From: Tamlana sp. 2_MG-2023
Lineage (GTDB): Bacteria; Bacteroidota; Bacteroidia; Flavobacteriales; Flavobacteriaceae
Assembly: GCF_030548465.1 (NCBI RefSeq)
Contig: NZ_JAUOSF010000002.1
Location: 248,001-312,000 of the forward strand
DNA: 64,000 nucleotides
Reading direction: 5' to 3'
Both the position numbers and the translations under genes were made by a program. Shown piece after piece: positions 8,782 to 18,165 of this stretch. The number at the start of each line of letters is the position of its first letter. The first letter of the stretch is position 1. The notes under the pieces were generated by a model that was not told the origin of the DNA, ran no database searches, and saw nothing but the letters and a program-made list of their open reading frames with translations.

Positions 8782-10062
8782 ATGAAGCAAAAAAAAGTGC
8801 TTATTATAACCTATTATTGGCCACCTGCGGGAGGTCCAGGAGTGCAGCGTTGGTTGAAATTCGTAAAATATTTACCTGAGTTTGACGTAGAGCCTATTGT
8901 TTACGTTCCCGAAAACGCTAACTATCCTTTAACTGACGAGAGTTTAAATTCGGAAGTTTCTAGCGCGTTAACAGTTATAAAACAACCTATTAAAGAGCCC
9001 TATAAATTAGCAGGTATTTTATCTAAAAAATCTTCTAAAACAATTAGTAAAGGAATTATTTCTGAAGAAAAAAAACAATCAGTATTAGAAAAACTTATGC
9101 TTTTTGTGCGAGGTAACTTCTTTATACCAGACGCGCGAGTAGGTTGGGTGAGGCCTTCTGTAGCTTACCTTTCTGATTATATTAAAAAGGAAGCGATTAC
9201 AACTGTGATTACGACAGGGCCGCCCCATAGCATACATCTGATAGGTTTACAGCTTAAGGAGAAACTAAGAGTAAACTGGTTAGCCGATTTTAGAGATCCT
9301 TGGACCACCATTGGATATCATAAGCAGTTAAAATTAACTGCGACTTCAGAAAAAAAGCATAAATCCTTTGAAAAGCAGGTGTTAAACACAGCTGATCAAA
9401 TAATAGTTACAAGCTTTACAACAAAGGCGGAATTTCAAAATATCACAAACAAACCTATAGAAGTTATCACGAATGGGTATGATGATGAAGGTTCAGTGTC
9501 TTTTGAGATGGATTCAAAGTTCACTTTGGCGCATATTGGCTCCTTATTATCAAAGAGGAATCCTGAAATCTTATGGCGTGCTTTAAGTGAATTGATTAAT
9601 GAAAACATAGATTTTTCTGAAGATTTTCAACTAAATTTTATTGGAGAGGTAAGCGAAAATGTGGCTAATTCTATTAAAGATCATAATTTAAGTAATTATG
9701 TAAATGATGTAGGTTATGTTTCACATAAAGAATCTATTACATTTCAAAAAAAATCACAAATATTACTGTTAATTGAAATTGATTCCGAAGAAACCAAATG
9801 TATTATTCCGGGGAAGTTATTTGAATACATGGTTTCTAATAGACCTATAGTTGCTATTGGCCCGAAGGGTTGGGATGTTGAGAAAATCATAAAAGAAACC
9901 AATACCGGAAATTGTTTTAATTATAATGATTTTGACCATTTAAAAAACACTATTTTAGAGCATTATTATGCTTTCAAAAAAGGGAAGTTGCAAACACATC
10001 CGATAGGATTGCAAAAATATCACAGAAAAGCATTAACTAAATCTTTGTCAAAAATGCTTTAA
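8782..10062 (+). CDS. Glycosyltransferase family 4-like protein
   Basis: A 426-residue GT-B fold glycosyltransferase. The N-terminal domain opens with KVLIITYYWPPAGGPGVQRW, characteristic of the cytoplasmic GT4-like transferases that accompany YfhO proteins in Bacteroidota. The C-terminal domain contains AHIGSLLSKRNPE and the donor-binding region CIIPGKLFEYMVSNRPIVAI with the conserved Glu. There is no signal peptide. Its stop codon is immediately followed by the ATG of the flippase, so the two are probably translationally coupled. Donor and acceptor sugars cannot be inferred. Confidence 0.85.
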   Translation: MKQKKVLIITYYWPPAGGPGVQRWLKFVKYLPEFDVEPIVYVPENANYPLTDESLNSEVSSALTVIKQPIKEPYKLAGILSKKSSKTISKGIISEEKKQSVLEKLMLFVRGNFFIPDARVGWVRPSVAYLSDYIKKEAITTVITTGPPHSIHLIGLQLKEKLRVNWLADFRDPWTTIGYHKQLKLTATSEKKHKSFEKQVLNTADQIIVTSFTTKAEFQNITNKPIEVITNGYDDEGSVSFEMDSKFTLAHIGSLLSKRNPEILWRALSELINENIDFSEDFQLNFIGEVSENVANSIKDHNLSNYVNDVGYVSHKESITFQKKSQILLLIEIDSEETKCIIPGKLFEYMVSNRPIVAIGPKGWDVEKIIKETNTGNCFNYNDFDHLKNTILEHYYAFKKGKLQTHPIGLQKYHRKALTKSLSKML

Positions 10063-11520
10063 ATGGGAGTCGTTGCTATACAGTCTTTTAAAAATATCAT
10101 TTCTACCTACCTGGGGTTCTTTGTTGGAGCTATAAATACATTATTTCTATACACCGAATTTTTAAGTGATGAGTATTATGGCATGGTTAGTTATATGTTA
10201 TCACTAGCTTATGTAATAATGCCTGTTATGGCCTTAGGGATGCATAATACTTTGGTGAAATTTTATTCCTCATTCAAAACAAGGGTTTCGTTGAATAGTT
10301 TTTTAACATTGATGCTATTTTTACCTATGTCAGTTATTATTCCTGTGGTTATAATAACTTATTTCGGTTACGATGCTATTGCAGCCTTACTTTCCAAAAA
10401 GAACACAATTATTGAAGGTTATTTATGGCATACGGTATTTATAGCGATTGCTTTAGCTTATTTTGAGGTGTTTTTTGCTTGGGCTAAAGTGCAAATGCAA
10501 ACTGTTGTTGGTAACTTTATGAAAGAGGTTTTTCATCGCGTAGGCACAATGGTATTGCTGTTTTTGCTCTATTTTAAAGTGGTTGATTTGGAGCAGTTTA
10601 TGATTGGAATTGTTGTAGTTTATATGTTAAGGATGTTGGTTATGAAGATTTACGCTTTTAGTGTTAAATTCCCTGTAGTCACGTTTAAGCGATTAAAGAA
10701 CATCGAAAGTATTTTAAAATATTCTTTTCTAATCATCATAGCGGGATCAATTGCTACCATTTTATTAGATGTTGATAAGGTTATGTTGGGGTCTTATGTT
10801 GACATAAAAGAAATTGCCTATTATAGCGTAGCAATTTTTATAGCGGCTGTTATTGCGGTACCACAGCGTTCGATGCATCAAATATTGATGCCGTTATCAG
10901 CTAAGTATCTTAACGATAGAGATTTTGAGTCGTTAGAGGATTTGTATAAGCGCAGTTCTTTAAACCTACTTGTGGTAGGTGGTTTTATCTTTTTGCTAAT
11001 AGTTTTAAACATTAATGAGTTATACTATATTATACCAGAAGAGTTTAGTGGTGGTCTGTTTGTGGTGTTTATAATAAGTATTTCGAAGCTTTACGACACA
11101 GCTTTAGGAAGCAATAATGCTATTTTGTTTAATAGTGATTATTACAGGGTTGTATTAGTCTTAGGGGTTGTGTTAGTGATACTTATGATTGTATTAAATA
11201 TGCTTTTAATTCCTGTATTAGGTATCAATGGTGCTGGTTTAGCAACATTTATAGCTATTTTTTTATATAATTCAGTTAAGTTATATTTTGTTTATAGGAA
11301 GTTTAAGATGTTTCCTTTTACAATTGATTCATTAAAGATAAGCGGTTTGATTTTAGTAAGTGTGTTGCTGTTTTATTTTTGGGAATTCCCTTTTCATCCT
11401 GTAGTAAATATTGCGTTGAAATCAACTTTAGTTGCTATTCTTTACGGGGGAGTGGTGTATCGTTATAATTTTTCAGAAGATATATCATCACTTATTAATC
11501 GTTTCTTGAAATTAAAATAA
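10063..11520 (+). CDS. Wzx-like lipopolysaccharide/oligosaccharide flippase
   Basis: A 485-residue polytopic protein with about 12-14 hydrophobic helices, starting with NIISTYLGFFVGAINTLFLY, a typical first helix of the MOP/PST exporter (Wzx) family, and containing the usual VMLGSYVDIKEIAYYSVA segment in the middle. It probably flips a lipid-linked saccharide produced with the preceding glycosyltransferase. It abuts that gene with no gap. It is distinct from the second flippase at 39.5-41.0 kb, indicating two separate glycan systems in this window. Confidence 0.85.
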   Translation: MGVVAIQSFKNIISTYLGFFVGAINTLFLYTEFLSDEYYGMVSYMLSLAYVIMPVMALGMHNTLVKFYSSFKTRVSLNSFLTLMLFLPMSVIIPVVIITYFGYDAIAALLSKKNTIIEGYLWHTVFIAIALAYFEVFFAWAKVQMQTVVGNFMKEVFHRVGTMVLLFLLYFKVVDLEQFMIGIVVVYMLRMLVMKIYAFSVKFPVVTFKRLKNIESILKYSFLIIIAGSIATILLDVDKVMLGSYVDIKEIAYYSVAIFIAAVIAVPQRSMHQILMPLSAKYLNDRDFESLEDLYKRSSLNLLVVGGFIFLLIVLNINELYYIIPEEFSGGLFVVFIISISKLYDTALGSNNAILFNSDYYRVVLVLGVVLVILMIVLNMLLIPVLGINGAGLATFIAIFLYNSVKLYFVYRKFKMFPFTIDSLKISGLILVSVLLFYFWEFPFHPVVNIALKSTLVAILYGGVVYRYNFSEDISSLINRFLKLK

Positions 11521-11544
11521 GATAACTTTTATGGAAAAAGAAAA

Positions 11545-11574
11545 CCCCACAATGTTAAAGAAACATCTGCGGGG
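11545..11574 (-). terminator. Hairpin terminator
   Basis: CCCC, CA and ATGTT (11545-11556) pair with AACAT, TG and GGGG (11562-11574) with single mismatches. On the minus strand it is followed by TTTTCTTTTT, so it most likely ends the basic-repeat protein gene at 11604-12722. Confidence 0.5.
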
Positions 11575-11603
11575 ATTTCAATACTAACCAACCAAAAAAA
11601 TCT

Positions 11604-12722
11604 TTAAGATCGTACTCTTGATGTTGTCGATCTTGTATTGTTGTTAGAACTACTGGTTCTATTTTGAGCAGTTCTTTGTGTTTTATTTTCTCTAGATTTA
11701 GTAACACTAGGTGTTTTCACCTTTCTCTGACTACTTTTAGCCAGCTGACTATTTCTAGTATTATTTACTGTTCTATTAGATATACGCGCATTTGTGTTAT
11801 TTGGATTTTTTACTGTGTTTTTATTTTTGTTAATCTTAGTTTTTGAGTCTCGACTATTGATGGTTTTAGGTTTATGACTTCTCTGAGCTACTGTATTATT
11901 ACGGCTCTTGTAGTTTTTATTAAGAGTACTCTTCCTGTTTTTTTCGACTCTATTCGTTGTTGTAATATTTCTGGAGCTTCTGTAAGCGGTCGCGTAACCT
12001 CGGTTCTTGTTTATGGTGTGTCCTCGTCTTGTTGCAATAGCAGTTCTAGGTCTGCTGTTGTTAATAAAAGGTCTAACATAACGATATCTAACAGGACGAT
12101 AATGTGTTCTGTATGGTTTATTGTAAACAACACAGTAGTTTGGTCTAGGCGCTCGGTAGTACCTGTGCCATGGTCTGTAAATATATCCTCTGTTATAGAT
12201 GTTTATGTATCCGACAGTGTATGAAAAATAATTATTAGCATTATAATAGACGTTTAAATTCCCTACTCGAGAAATGTTTCCAAAATTGTTATAAAAAATA
12301 TTAATATTTCCTGCTTGTATAACACGTCCGTAGGCATCATAAAAGATTGGGGTATTCTCAACTTGTATAATGGCCCCATACTCATCGTATTGCACATAAC
12401 TATTGTAATTGTATCCAGAATTAAAACTAATACTTGTGTTGCCTGCATTTATGGATACATTAACCGTGTTATTGTTTCTAAGAATATTGAAGTCAAACTG
12501 CCCATCAGGGAAAATTGAAAATTCAATATTGTTTTCTACAAAAATGAAAGATTTCCCATAGCCTCTGTTGTAATTGTTTATGGCTTCCGAATTGTCCTCA
12601 TAAGCATGTGCTGCGTTATTTGTAAATAATGAAAGACATAAGCAAAGAAGTAAAAAAGACATGTTGCTTTTTAAACCGTTTAGTTTTGATTTTCTACTTT
12701 GGGGTTTTTGTAAGTTTTTCAT
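11604..12722 (-). CDS. Secreted basic protein with three 16-residue repeats, unknown function
   Basis: A 372-residue orphan. A hydrophobic segment (MSFLLLCLCLSLF, from residue 21) ends in NNAAHA/YED, a likely signal peptide; translation may begin at Met1 with a long basic lead or at Met21 (12662). Residues 112-159 form three tandem 16-residue units of pattern Y[DN]x[YF]GxIxxxxNxx[IV][FY]. They are followed by a Tyr/Arg/Pro-rich stretch and a very basic tail (about 210-372) of low complexity in Asn, Arg, Lys, Ser and Thr. The composition suggests binding to an anionic polymer such as polysaccharide or DNA outside the cell; this is inference. It has its own downstream hairpin. Confidence 0.7.
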   Translation of the reverse strand: MKNLQKPQSRKSKLNGLKSNMSFLLLCLCLSLFTNNAAHAYEDNSEAINNYNRGYGKSFIFVENNIEFSIFPDGQFDFNILRNNNTVNVSINAGNTSISFNSGYNYNSYVQYDEYGAIIQVENTPIFYDAYGRVIQAGNINIFYNNFGNISRVGNLNVYYNANNYFSYTVGYINIYNRGYIYRPWHRYYRAPRPNYCVVYNKPYRTHYRPVRYRYVRPFINNSRPRTAIATRRGHTINKNRGYATAYRSSRNITTTNRVEKNRKSTLNKNYKSRNNTVAQRSHKPKTINSRDSKTKINKNKNTVKNPNNTNARISNRTVNNTRNSQLAKSSQRKVKTPSVTKSRENKTQRTAQNRTSSSNNNTRSTTSRVRS

Positions 12723-12921
12723 AGTTGTAAATTTTAAGGTTAACAGTTAGAGTTAAACAAACAGCGTGCCATAAAATAGCTTGATGCTGTATTGTGTTGT
12801 TTTTTAGGATCTTACGTGTTTTGCGTTGTTGGTTTTAGAGAGGTTCGATAATCGAATTAGGGTGGTTTTAAATATTTATTTTGTGAAAAAAGCGTATTTT
12901 TAAACTTTCCAATGCTGTTAA

Positions 12922-14022
12922 ATGAAAAACAAAGAAGTTTGTAAAAATTGCGAAAAGAAGTTCAAGGAATCTTATAGGTTTTGTCCGTATTGTGGACAAC
13001 AAGCTAAGGATGAGTTAACTGTAAAAGTGTTGTTTTATAACACTATAAATAATTACTTTGCCTTTGATGCACGTTTTTACAAGAGTTTTTTTCCTTTGTT
13101 GTTTAAACCAGGTTATTTAGCAACCAAATTTATAGAAGGTAAGCGTTTAATGTATTTACATCCTGCGCAGATGTATTTATTTGTTTCTATTATTTTTTAC
13201 TTTTTGTTTTCCTTTGTTCAAAGTGAGCAGGTTAGGAATTTAGATGTCGAGCTTAAAAGGAGCAGCCCGCTTAAAGTTTCTACTGATTATAACAAATCTG
13301 AAAAAATCATCGACTCATTAGAAGCTCAGTTTATTGATAATACGTTTGTAGCGGATTCCACTGAAGAAAGTTCTAGCCGTAATGATGTGATTAAAAACCA
13401 TAATGTTATTGCTAATTTTTCTGAAAAACGGTTATCTACAATGTTGGATTCTGAAAGGGGTGAGCATCATGGGGTTTTGAGTTTTGATTTTAATATAAAA
13501 CTTCTAGATTCTTTAATTGTGTCTAGAGCTCCTAAAGAAGATATCTTAACGCATATGGGGATGAGTGACAACCCTGGTTATTTTGAAAAACGCTTTTATA
13601 CGCAAGCCTTAAGGTTTTATGAAACGAGAAGAGGAGGGAGTGTATTGCAAACTTTTTATGATGCGATTCCTATTGCCATGTTTTTTTTACTACCCGTTTT
13701 CGCGTTCATTTTGAAGTCATTTTATTTTAAACGTGGCTTATATGCGGAATATTTGGTTTTTAGTTTCTATTATTTCTCGTTTATCTTTACAGTGTTAGGC
13801 TTAATGTTATTGATTTACTTCATGTTTGATGTACCTAGTTGGGTGGATCAATTTTGTTATTTAACACTATTTGTTTACTTATTAATTGCTATAAAAAACT
13901 TCTATAAACAACGGTGGTTAACGACACTCTTGAAGACGTTTGCGGTAACCTTTATTTTTCTTTCAATCGTAATCCCTATAACAGTGGTTATTCTAAGTGT
14001 TTTTGCTTTTTTGTTTTATTAA
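12922..14022 (+). CDS. DUF3667 family zinc-ribbon membrane protein
   Basis: A 366-residue protein starting with a zinc ribbon (CKNCEKKF ... CPYCGQQ, Cys pairs within residues 7-25), then FAFDARFYKSFFPLLFKPG and a hydrophobic helix, the arrangement of DUF3667. A soluble loop (about 100-235, rich in Ser/Asp/Glu) is followed by about four hydrophobic helices (from about residue 250). The function of the family is unknown. It is monocistronic as far as can be seen, with 199 bases before and 293 bases after it lacking other genes. Confidence 0.8.
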   Translation: MKNKEVCKNCEKKFKESYRFCPYCGQQAKDELTVKVLFYNTINNYFAFDARFYKSFFPLLFKPGYLATKFIEGKRLMYLHPAQMYLFVSIIFYFLFSFVQSEQVRNLDVELKRSSPLKVSTDYNKSEKIIDSLEAQFIDNTFVADSTEESSSRNDVIKNHNVIANFSEKRLSTMLDSERGEHHGVLSFDFNIKLLDSLIVSRAPKEDILTHMGMSDNPGYFEKRFYTQALRFYETRRGGSVLQTFYDAIPIAMFFLLPVFAFILKSFYFKRGLYAEYLVFSFYYFSFIFTVLGLMLLIYFMFDVPSWVDQFCYLTLFVYLLIAIKNFYKQRWLTTLLKTFAVTFIFLSIVIPITVVILSVFAFLFY

Positions 14023-14252
14023 TCTTTAAATTCTTAATGTTTTGAAGGATTATGCATAAAATAAGGTTTTGAATACTTGTGTTTTTTTTAGTTTGCTAGT
14101 TTACTTGGTAAAACTCTGTTTTTTAATACTTTGAGTGTCTGTCTATAGTTTCAAAGTCTATGAATTATAAGGGTTGTAGGCGATTTGTCTAGTTTAAATC
14201 TAGTTTTAATTCTATTAATAATATTGTTGATGAGTTTGTATCTAGTTGTGAA

Positions 14253-14285
14253 TTTGATAAGATATCACAACGAAAATTATATTTG
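14253..14285 (+). promoter_or_regulatory. Bacteroidota promoter: TTTG (-33) with TATATTTG (-7)
   Basis: TTTG at 14253-14256 and TATATTTG at 14278-14285 are separated by 21 bases, close to the spacing of characterised Flavobacterium/Bacteroides promoters. The T9SS cargo gene begins 30 bases further on. This is the best-formed promoter I saw in the window. Confidence 0.6.
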
Positions 14286-14315
14286 GTAACACAATTTAAC
14301 TAAATATTTAAGATT

Positions 14316-15047
14316 ATGAAAAAAATTACTTTATTATTGATGGTGTTAGGTGTAATGGTCTATACCACAAATTTGACTGCTCAAACGAGCTATTCGGTGA
14401 GTATGAATGGTGGTACAACTTACGCTTCTAATCCTGGGGTTTTTGCAGATTATGATTGGAGTGGTGTTGGGAATTTTGTATTTGATAATACAAATAGTAG
14501 TGCCATAACTTTTAAAATTACTGATTATGATGCTTCTAACCCTGAAGTTGGGCCAGAGTTGTATATTAAACTATTGAGAAGTGGCATGGGGAACGGTCAG
14601 CTTGCTTGGGGTTCTGACAACACAACTAATTTGATGACTATTCCTTCTGCAGATTTCACAAATGGTGAAGCTACAGTTACGGTAAGTTTGCCTAATGGTA
14701 CACTTCCTATAGAACAGACGGCTGACTATGAAAGCGGTTATCAGTGGCTTTTACAAGTATCGGGAGCTAATGGTGGCGGTGCTACATATATAAACTATGT
14801 ATCTAAAATAGAAGAAGAAATTTTGAGTTCAAAAGATTTCAACAAAAACAAATTAGGAGCATTTTATAATGCTAAGCTTGATGCTGTTGTTGTTGATGAT
14901 GCTCTAAGTGGAGACTATGCTATTTATGATTTAACAGGAAGACAAGTTGTAAAAGGTGCTATTTCTTCTGAAATTAGTACGTCTTCTTTAAAAAGAGGTA
15001 TTTATATCTTATCAACGAAAAATGGTGCGTTGAAGTTTGCAAAATAA
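14316..15047 (+). CDS. Small secreted protein with type IX secretion (type A) sorting domain
   Basis: A 243-residue protein with a signal peptide (about 1-22, ending NLTAQ/TSYS), a single compact Asn/Gly-rich beta domain (about 23-160) that I do not recognise, and a C-terminal domain of about 75 residues containing YAIYDLTGRQVVKG, LKRGIYILSTKNG and ending LKFAK. This is the usual pattern of the type A CTD that directs cargo to the type IX secretion system and surface attachment. Its own promoter and a strong terminator make it a single-gene unit. It is consistent with porX later in the window. The role of the passenger domain is unknown. Confidence 0.8.
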   Translation: MKKITLLLMVLGVMVYTTNLTAQTSYSVSMNGGTTYASNPGVFADYDWSGVGNFVFDNTNSSAITFKITDYDASNPEVGPELYIKLLRSGMGNGQLAWGSDNTTNLMTIPSADFTNGEATVTVSLPNGTLPIEQTADYESGYQWLLQVSGANGGGATYINYVSKIEEEILSSKDFNKNKLGAFYNAKLDAVVVDDALSGDYAIYDLTGRQVVKGAISSEISTSSLKRGIYILSTKNGALKFAK

Positions 15048-15067
15048 AACGTTGCGATTATGTGTCG

Positions 15068-15099
15068 AAAAGGAGCTCAAATTTGAGCTCCTTTTTTTT
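15068..15099. terminator. Bidirectional rho-independent terminator
   Basis: A perfect palindrome of 28 bases centred between 15081 and 15082 (stem AAAAGGAGCTCAAA) followed by a T run. It separates the convergent T9SS cargo gene and uvrA. Confidence 0.9.
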
Positions 15100-15139
15100 G
15101 CTTAATATTTTTTTTAGCTTAGGTGTCAGGGGTTGTAAA

Positions 15140-17923
15140 CTATAGTTTGTCTAATAAGTATTTGGCGATTTTAGATTTTTTGTTTTTAACAATATCTTCT
15201 GGAGTGCCAGAGGTCACAAGGTTTCCGCCTTTTTCTCCGCCACTAGGGCCTAAGTCAATAATAAAATCGGCACATTTTATTAAATCAATATTATGTTCTA
15301 CAACAATAATGGAATGTCCTTTTTCAATTAATGCATTGAAAGATTTTAAAAGCTTCTGTATATCATGAAAATGGAGTCCTGTGGTAGGTTCGTCGAAAAT
15401 AAATAAGGCTTTCTCTTTGTTGTTTCCTTTTCCTAGAAATGAGGCTAGTTTTATACGTTGTGCTTCACCGCCAGAGAGGGTTGAAGAGCTTTGTCCTAAA
15501 GTCACATAACCTAAACCAACGTCTTGTAGCGGCTGTAATTTGTTTTTAATTTTAGATTGTTCATTTGCATCGAAGAACGCGATGGCATCATCGATGGTTA
15601 AATTTAAAATATCATCAATATTTTTTCCTCCGAAAGTAACTTCTAAAACTTCTTTTTTGAAGCGTTTGCCTTTACATGTTTCACATTCTAAATGCACATC
15701 GGCCATAAACTGCATTTCAATGGTTACTTCACCTTCACCTTTGCAAGTTTCACAGCGTCCGCCATCTACATTAAATGAAAAATGTTTTGCTTGATAGTTT
15801 CGAATGTTACTTAATTTCTGCTTTGAATATAATGCACGAATATCGTCGTAAGCCTTAATATAGGTTACAGGGTTAGATCTGGAGGATCTTCCTATTGGGT
15901 TTTGATCGACAAATTCAATGTGATTTATATTACTAAAATTACCTTCAAGCGATGAAAACTGTCCAGCTTTATCGCTAAAATCTGTTAGTTTTTTTTGTAA
16001 CGCAGGGAATAGTATCTTTTTAACTAATGTGCTTTTTCCACTTCCTGAGACCCCTGTAATAACTGTAAGCATTCCAAGTGGAAAACGTACATCGATATTC
16101 TTTAAATTGTTCTCTCGAGCTCCAAGAATATCTACGTAATATTTAGAAGTTCTTCTTGTTTTTGGAATTTCAATATTTAAATCACCATTTAAGTATTTAG
16201 CAGTGAGAGACTGCGATTTTAAAATAGCTTTAAAATCGCCTTCAGCAACAACTTCACCTCCTAAAGTTCCAGCTTCGGGGCCTATATCAATAATGGTGTC
16301 TGAGGCTTTCATAATATCCTCATCGTGCTCAACTACAATTACAGTGTTCCCTAGGTCTCTTAATGCTTTTAGTACCACTATAAGCTTTTCGGTGTCTTTA
16401 GGGTGTAAACCAATACTTGGTTCGTCTAAGATATACATGGAGCCAACTAAGCTGCTTCCTAGGGATGTGGCAAGGTTTATTCGCTGACTTTCTCCTCCTG
16501 ATAATGTGTTCGATTTTCTGTTCAAGGTTAAATAATCGAGTCCAACATTCGAAAGAAAAGCTAATCTGTTGTTTATTTCTTTTAGAAGTCTATTCGCTAT
16601 TTTTAAATCGTATGCGTTTAATTCCAATTGATTAAAGAAAGCAGCTAGTTTGTCTAGCGGCATTTCAACTAAATCTGAAATCGTTGCGCCTGAAATTTTC
16701 ACATAATTAGCTTCAGGTCGTAATCGCTTCCCGTCACAGGCTTTACATTTTGTTTTTCCGCGGTAACGCGAAAGCATGACACGGTTTTGAATTTTATAAG
16801 CCTTAGATTCTAACTCAGCAAAAAAAGAATTTAAACCTTCGAAATACTGATTTCCTGTCCAAATAAGTTGTTTTTGGGCTGCTGATAGCTCAAAATAGGG
16901 TTTGTGAATCGGGAAGTCAAATTTATGTGAATGGTTTACTAACTGGTCTTTATACCAGCTCATACTATCTCCTCGCCATGGAAAAATTGCGCTTTCGTAA
17001 ACAGAAAGTCCAGTGTTAGGAATTACTAAATCTTCGTCTATACCAATTATATCACCGTAGCCTTCACATTTTGGACAGGCGCCATAAGGGTTATTGAAAC
17101 TGAATAAATGGACGTTAGGTTCTAAAAAAGAAATACCGTCTAATTCAAATTTATTACTAAACGACCTTTGTTTATTATCGCTTAATGTTTCTACGAAGCA
17201 GGATCCCTTTCCTTCGAAAAAAGCAGTTTGAATCGCGTCTGCTAAACGGTTATAGAAATCTTCTTCGTCTTTTTTAATAACACGATCTACGACTAAAAGG
17301 ATGTTGTCTTTTTTCGAGATTTTTTCAACTTCATCAATTCTTAAAACCGAATCATTAACCTTAATACGAGCATAACCTTGCTGATTTAGCGTTTTTAGTT
17401 TGTCTTCTATCGTTCTACCTTCTTCTAAGGTGATAGGAGCGAGCAGGAGTAGTTTTTCGCCTTCAGAGAATGCTTTTATGTAATTTATAACATCTGTAAC
17501 GGTGTCTTTCTTTACTTCTAAACCAGAGACGGGTGAGTAGGTTTTTCCAATTCGAGCAAATAAAAGTTTTAAATAATCAAAAATTTCTGTGGTTGTACCT
17601 ACTGTAGACCTTGGATTAGTTGAATTTACTTTTTGCTCGATTGCTATAGCGGGTGCGATTCCTTTTATATATTCTACCTTTGGTTTATTTAAACGCCCTA
17701 AAAACTGACGTGCGTAACTGGATAAGCTTTCTACATAGCGTCTTTGTCCTTCAGCATAAAGCGTATCGAAAGCCAAACTGGATTTTCCAGACCCAGACAA
17801 ACCTGTGATAACAACTAATTTATTTCGAGGGATGACAACATCGATATTCTTTAAGTTATGCAATTGTGCACCTTTAATTATAATATTTTCTTTAGGGTTT
17901 ACGTTGTCGATAGTAGATTTCAT
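15140..17923 (-). CDS. uvrA: UvrABC system protein A (excinuclease ATPase subunit)
   Basis: The DNA damage-recognition subunit of nucleotide excision repair. Counting from the chosen start, the first Walker A GLSGSGKSS has its Lys at residue 47 and the second GVSGSGKST lies in the C-terminal half. ABC signatures LSGGESQR and LSGGEAQR are both present, as are zinc-binding pairs CPKCEG, CKACDG and CETCKGEGE ... CETCKGKRF. I chose the ATG at 17923 (protein starting MKSTIDNVN, 927 residues) because it begins just before the conserved IIIKGAQLHNLKN block. A 24-residue upstream extension to 17995 is open but looks non-conserved. It is a stand-alone gene divergent from the ECF sigma factor. Confidence 0.97.
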   Translation of the reverse strand: MKSTIDNVNPKENIIIKGAQLHNLKNIDVVIPRNKLVVITGLSGSGKSSLAFDTLYAEGQRRYVESLSSYARQFLGRLNKPKVEYIKGIAPAIAIEQKVNSTNPRSTVGTTTEIFDYLKLLFARIGKTYSPVSGLEVKKDTVTDVINYIKAFSEGEKLLLLAPITLEEGRTIEDKLKTLNQQGYARIKVNDSVLRIDEVEKISKKDNILLVVDRVIKKDEEDFYNRLADAIQTAFFEGKGSCFVETLSDNKQRSFSNKFELDGISFLEPNVHLFSFNNPYGACPKCEGYGDIIGIDEDLVIPNTGLSVYESAIFPWRGDSMSWYKDQLVNHSHKFDFPIHKPYFELSAAQKQLIWTGNQYFEGLNSFFAELESKAYKIQNRVMLSRYRGKTKCKACDGKRLRPEANYVKISGATISDLVEMPLDKLAAFFNQLELNAYDLKIANRLLKEINNRLAFLSNVGLDYLTLNRKSNTLSGGESQRINLATSLGSSLVGSMYILDEPSIGLHPKDTEKLIVVLKALRDLGNTVIVVEHDEDIMKASDTIIDIGPEAGTLGGEVVAEGDFKAILKSQSLTAKYLNGDLNIEIPKTRRTSKYYVDILGARENNLKNIDVRFPLGMLTVITGVSGSGKSTLVKKILFPALQKKLTDFSDKAGQFSSLEGNFSNINHIEFVDQNPIGRSSRSNPVTYIKAYDDIRALYSKQKLSNIRNYQAKHFSFNVDGGRCETCKGEGEVTIEMQFMADVHLECETCKGKRFKKEVLEVTFGGKNIDDILNLTIDDAIAFFDANEQSKIKNKLQPLQDVGLGYVTLGQSSSTLSGGEAQRIKLASFLGKGNNKEKALFIFDEPTTGLHFHDIQKLLKSFNALIEKGHSIIVVEHNIDLIKCADFIIDLGPSGGEKGGNLVTSGTPEDIVKNKKSKIAKYLLDKL

Positions 17924-18046
17924 ATGCTTTTTAAGGAGATAATCGTGCAAAGATACTATAAGTAATTGTACCTGAAAAGTGTATTGCATTTCCATGAATT
18001 AATAAAAAAAGCTATAAAATATTTTTATATTCGAGTTGAATGTTGT

Positions 18047-18054
18047 TATATTTG
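18047..18054 (+). promoter_or_regulatory. Bacteroidota -7 element (TATATTTG)
   Basis: An exact TAnnTTTG match about 110 bases upstream of the ECF sigma factor start, in the divergent spacer with uvrA. No -33 match was found at standard distance. Confidence 0.4.
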
Positions 18055-18165
18055 GTGATATTAATCATCATTTTAACAAGTTAAGCCTATAGCATAAAAT
18101 TACTTACTAAACATTTTAACCTGAAACAACGAAGTTTACTTCGGTGTGTGAAAAAAGTAATTGAT

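Noticed and set aside
11874-12224. Plus-strand open frame of 116 codons inside the basic repeat protein gene
   Set aside because: Its Ser/Val/Arg-rich product is the expected shadow of Asn/Arg/Thr-rich codons on the other strand; no start context or homology.
17924-17995. 24-residue N-terminal extension of UvrA
   Set aside because: It does not resemble UvrA N-termini and the ATG at 17923 gives the normal beginning of the protein.
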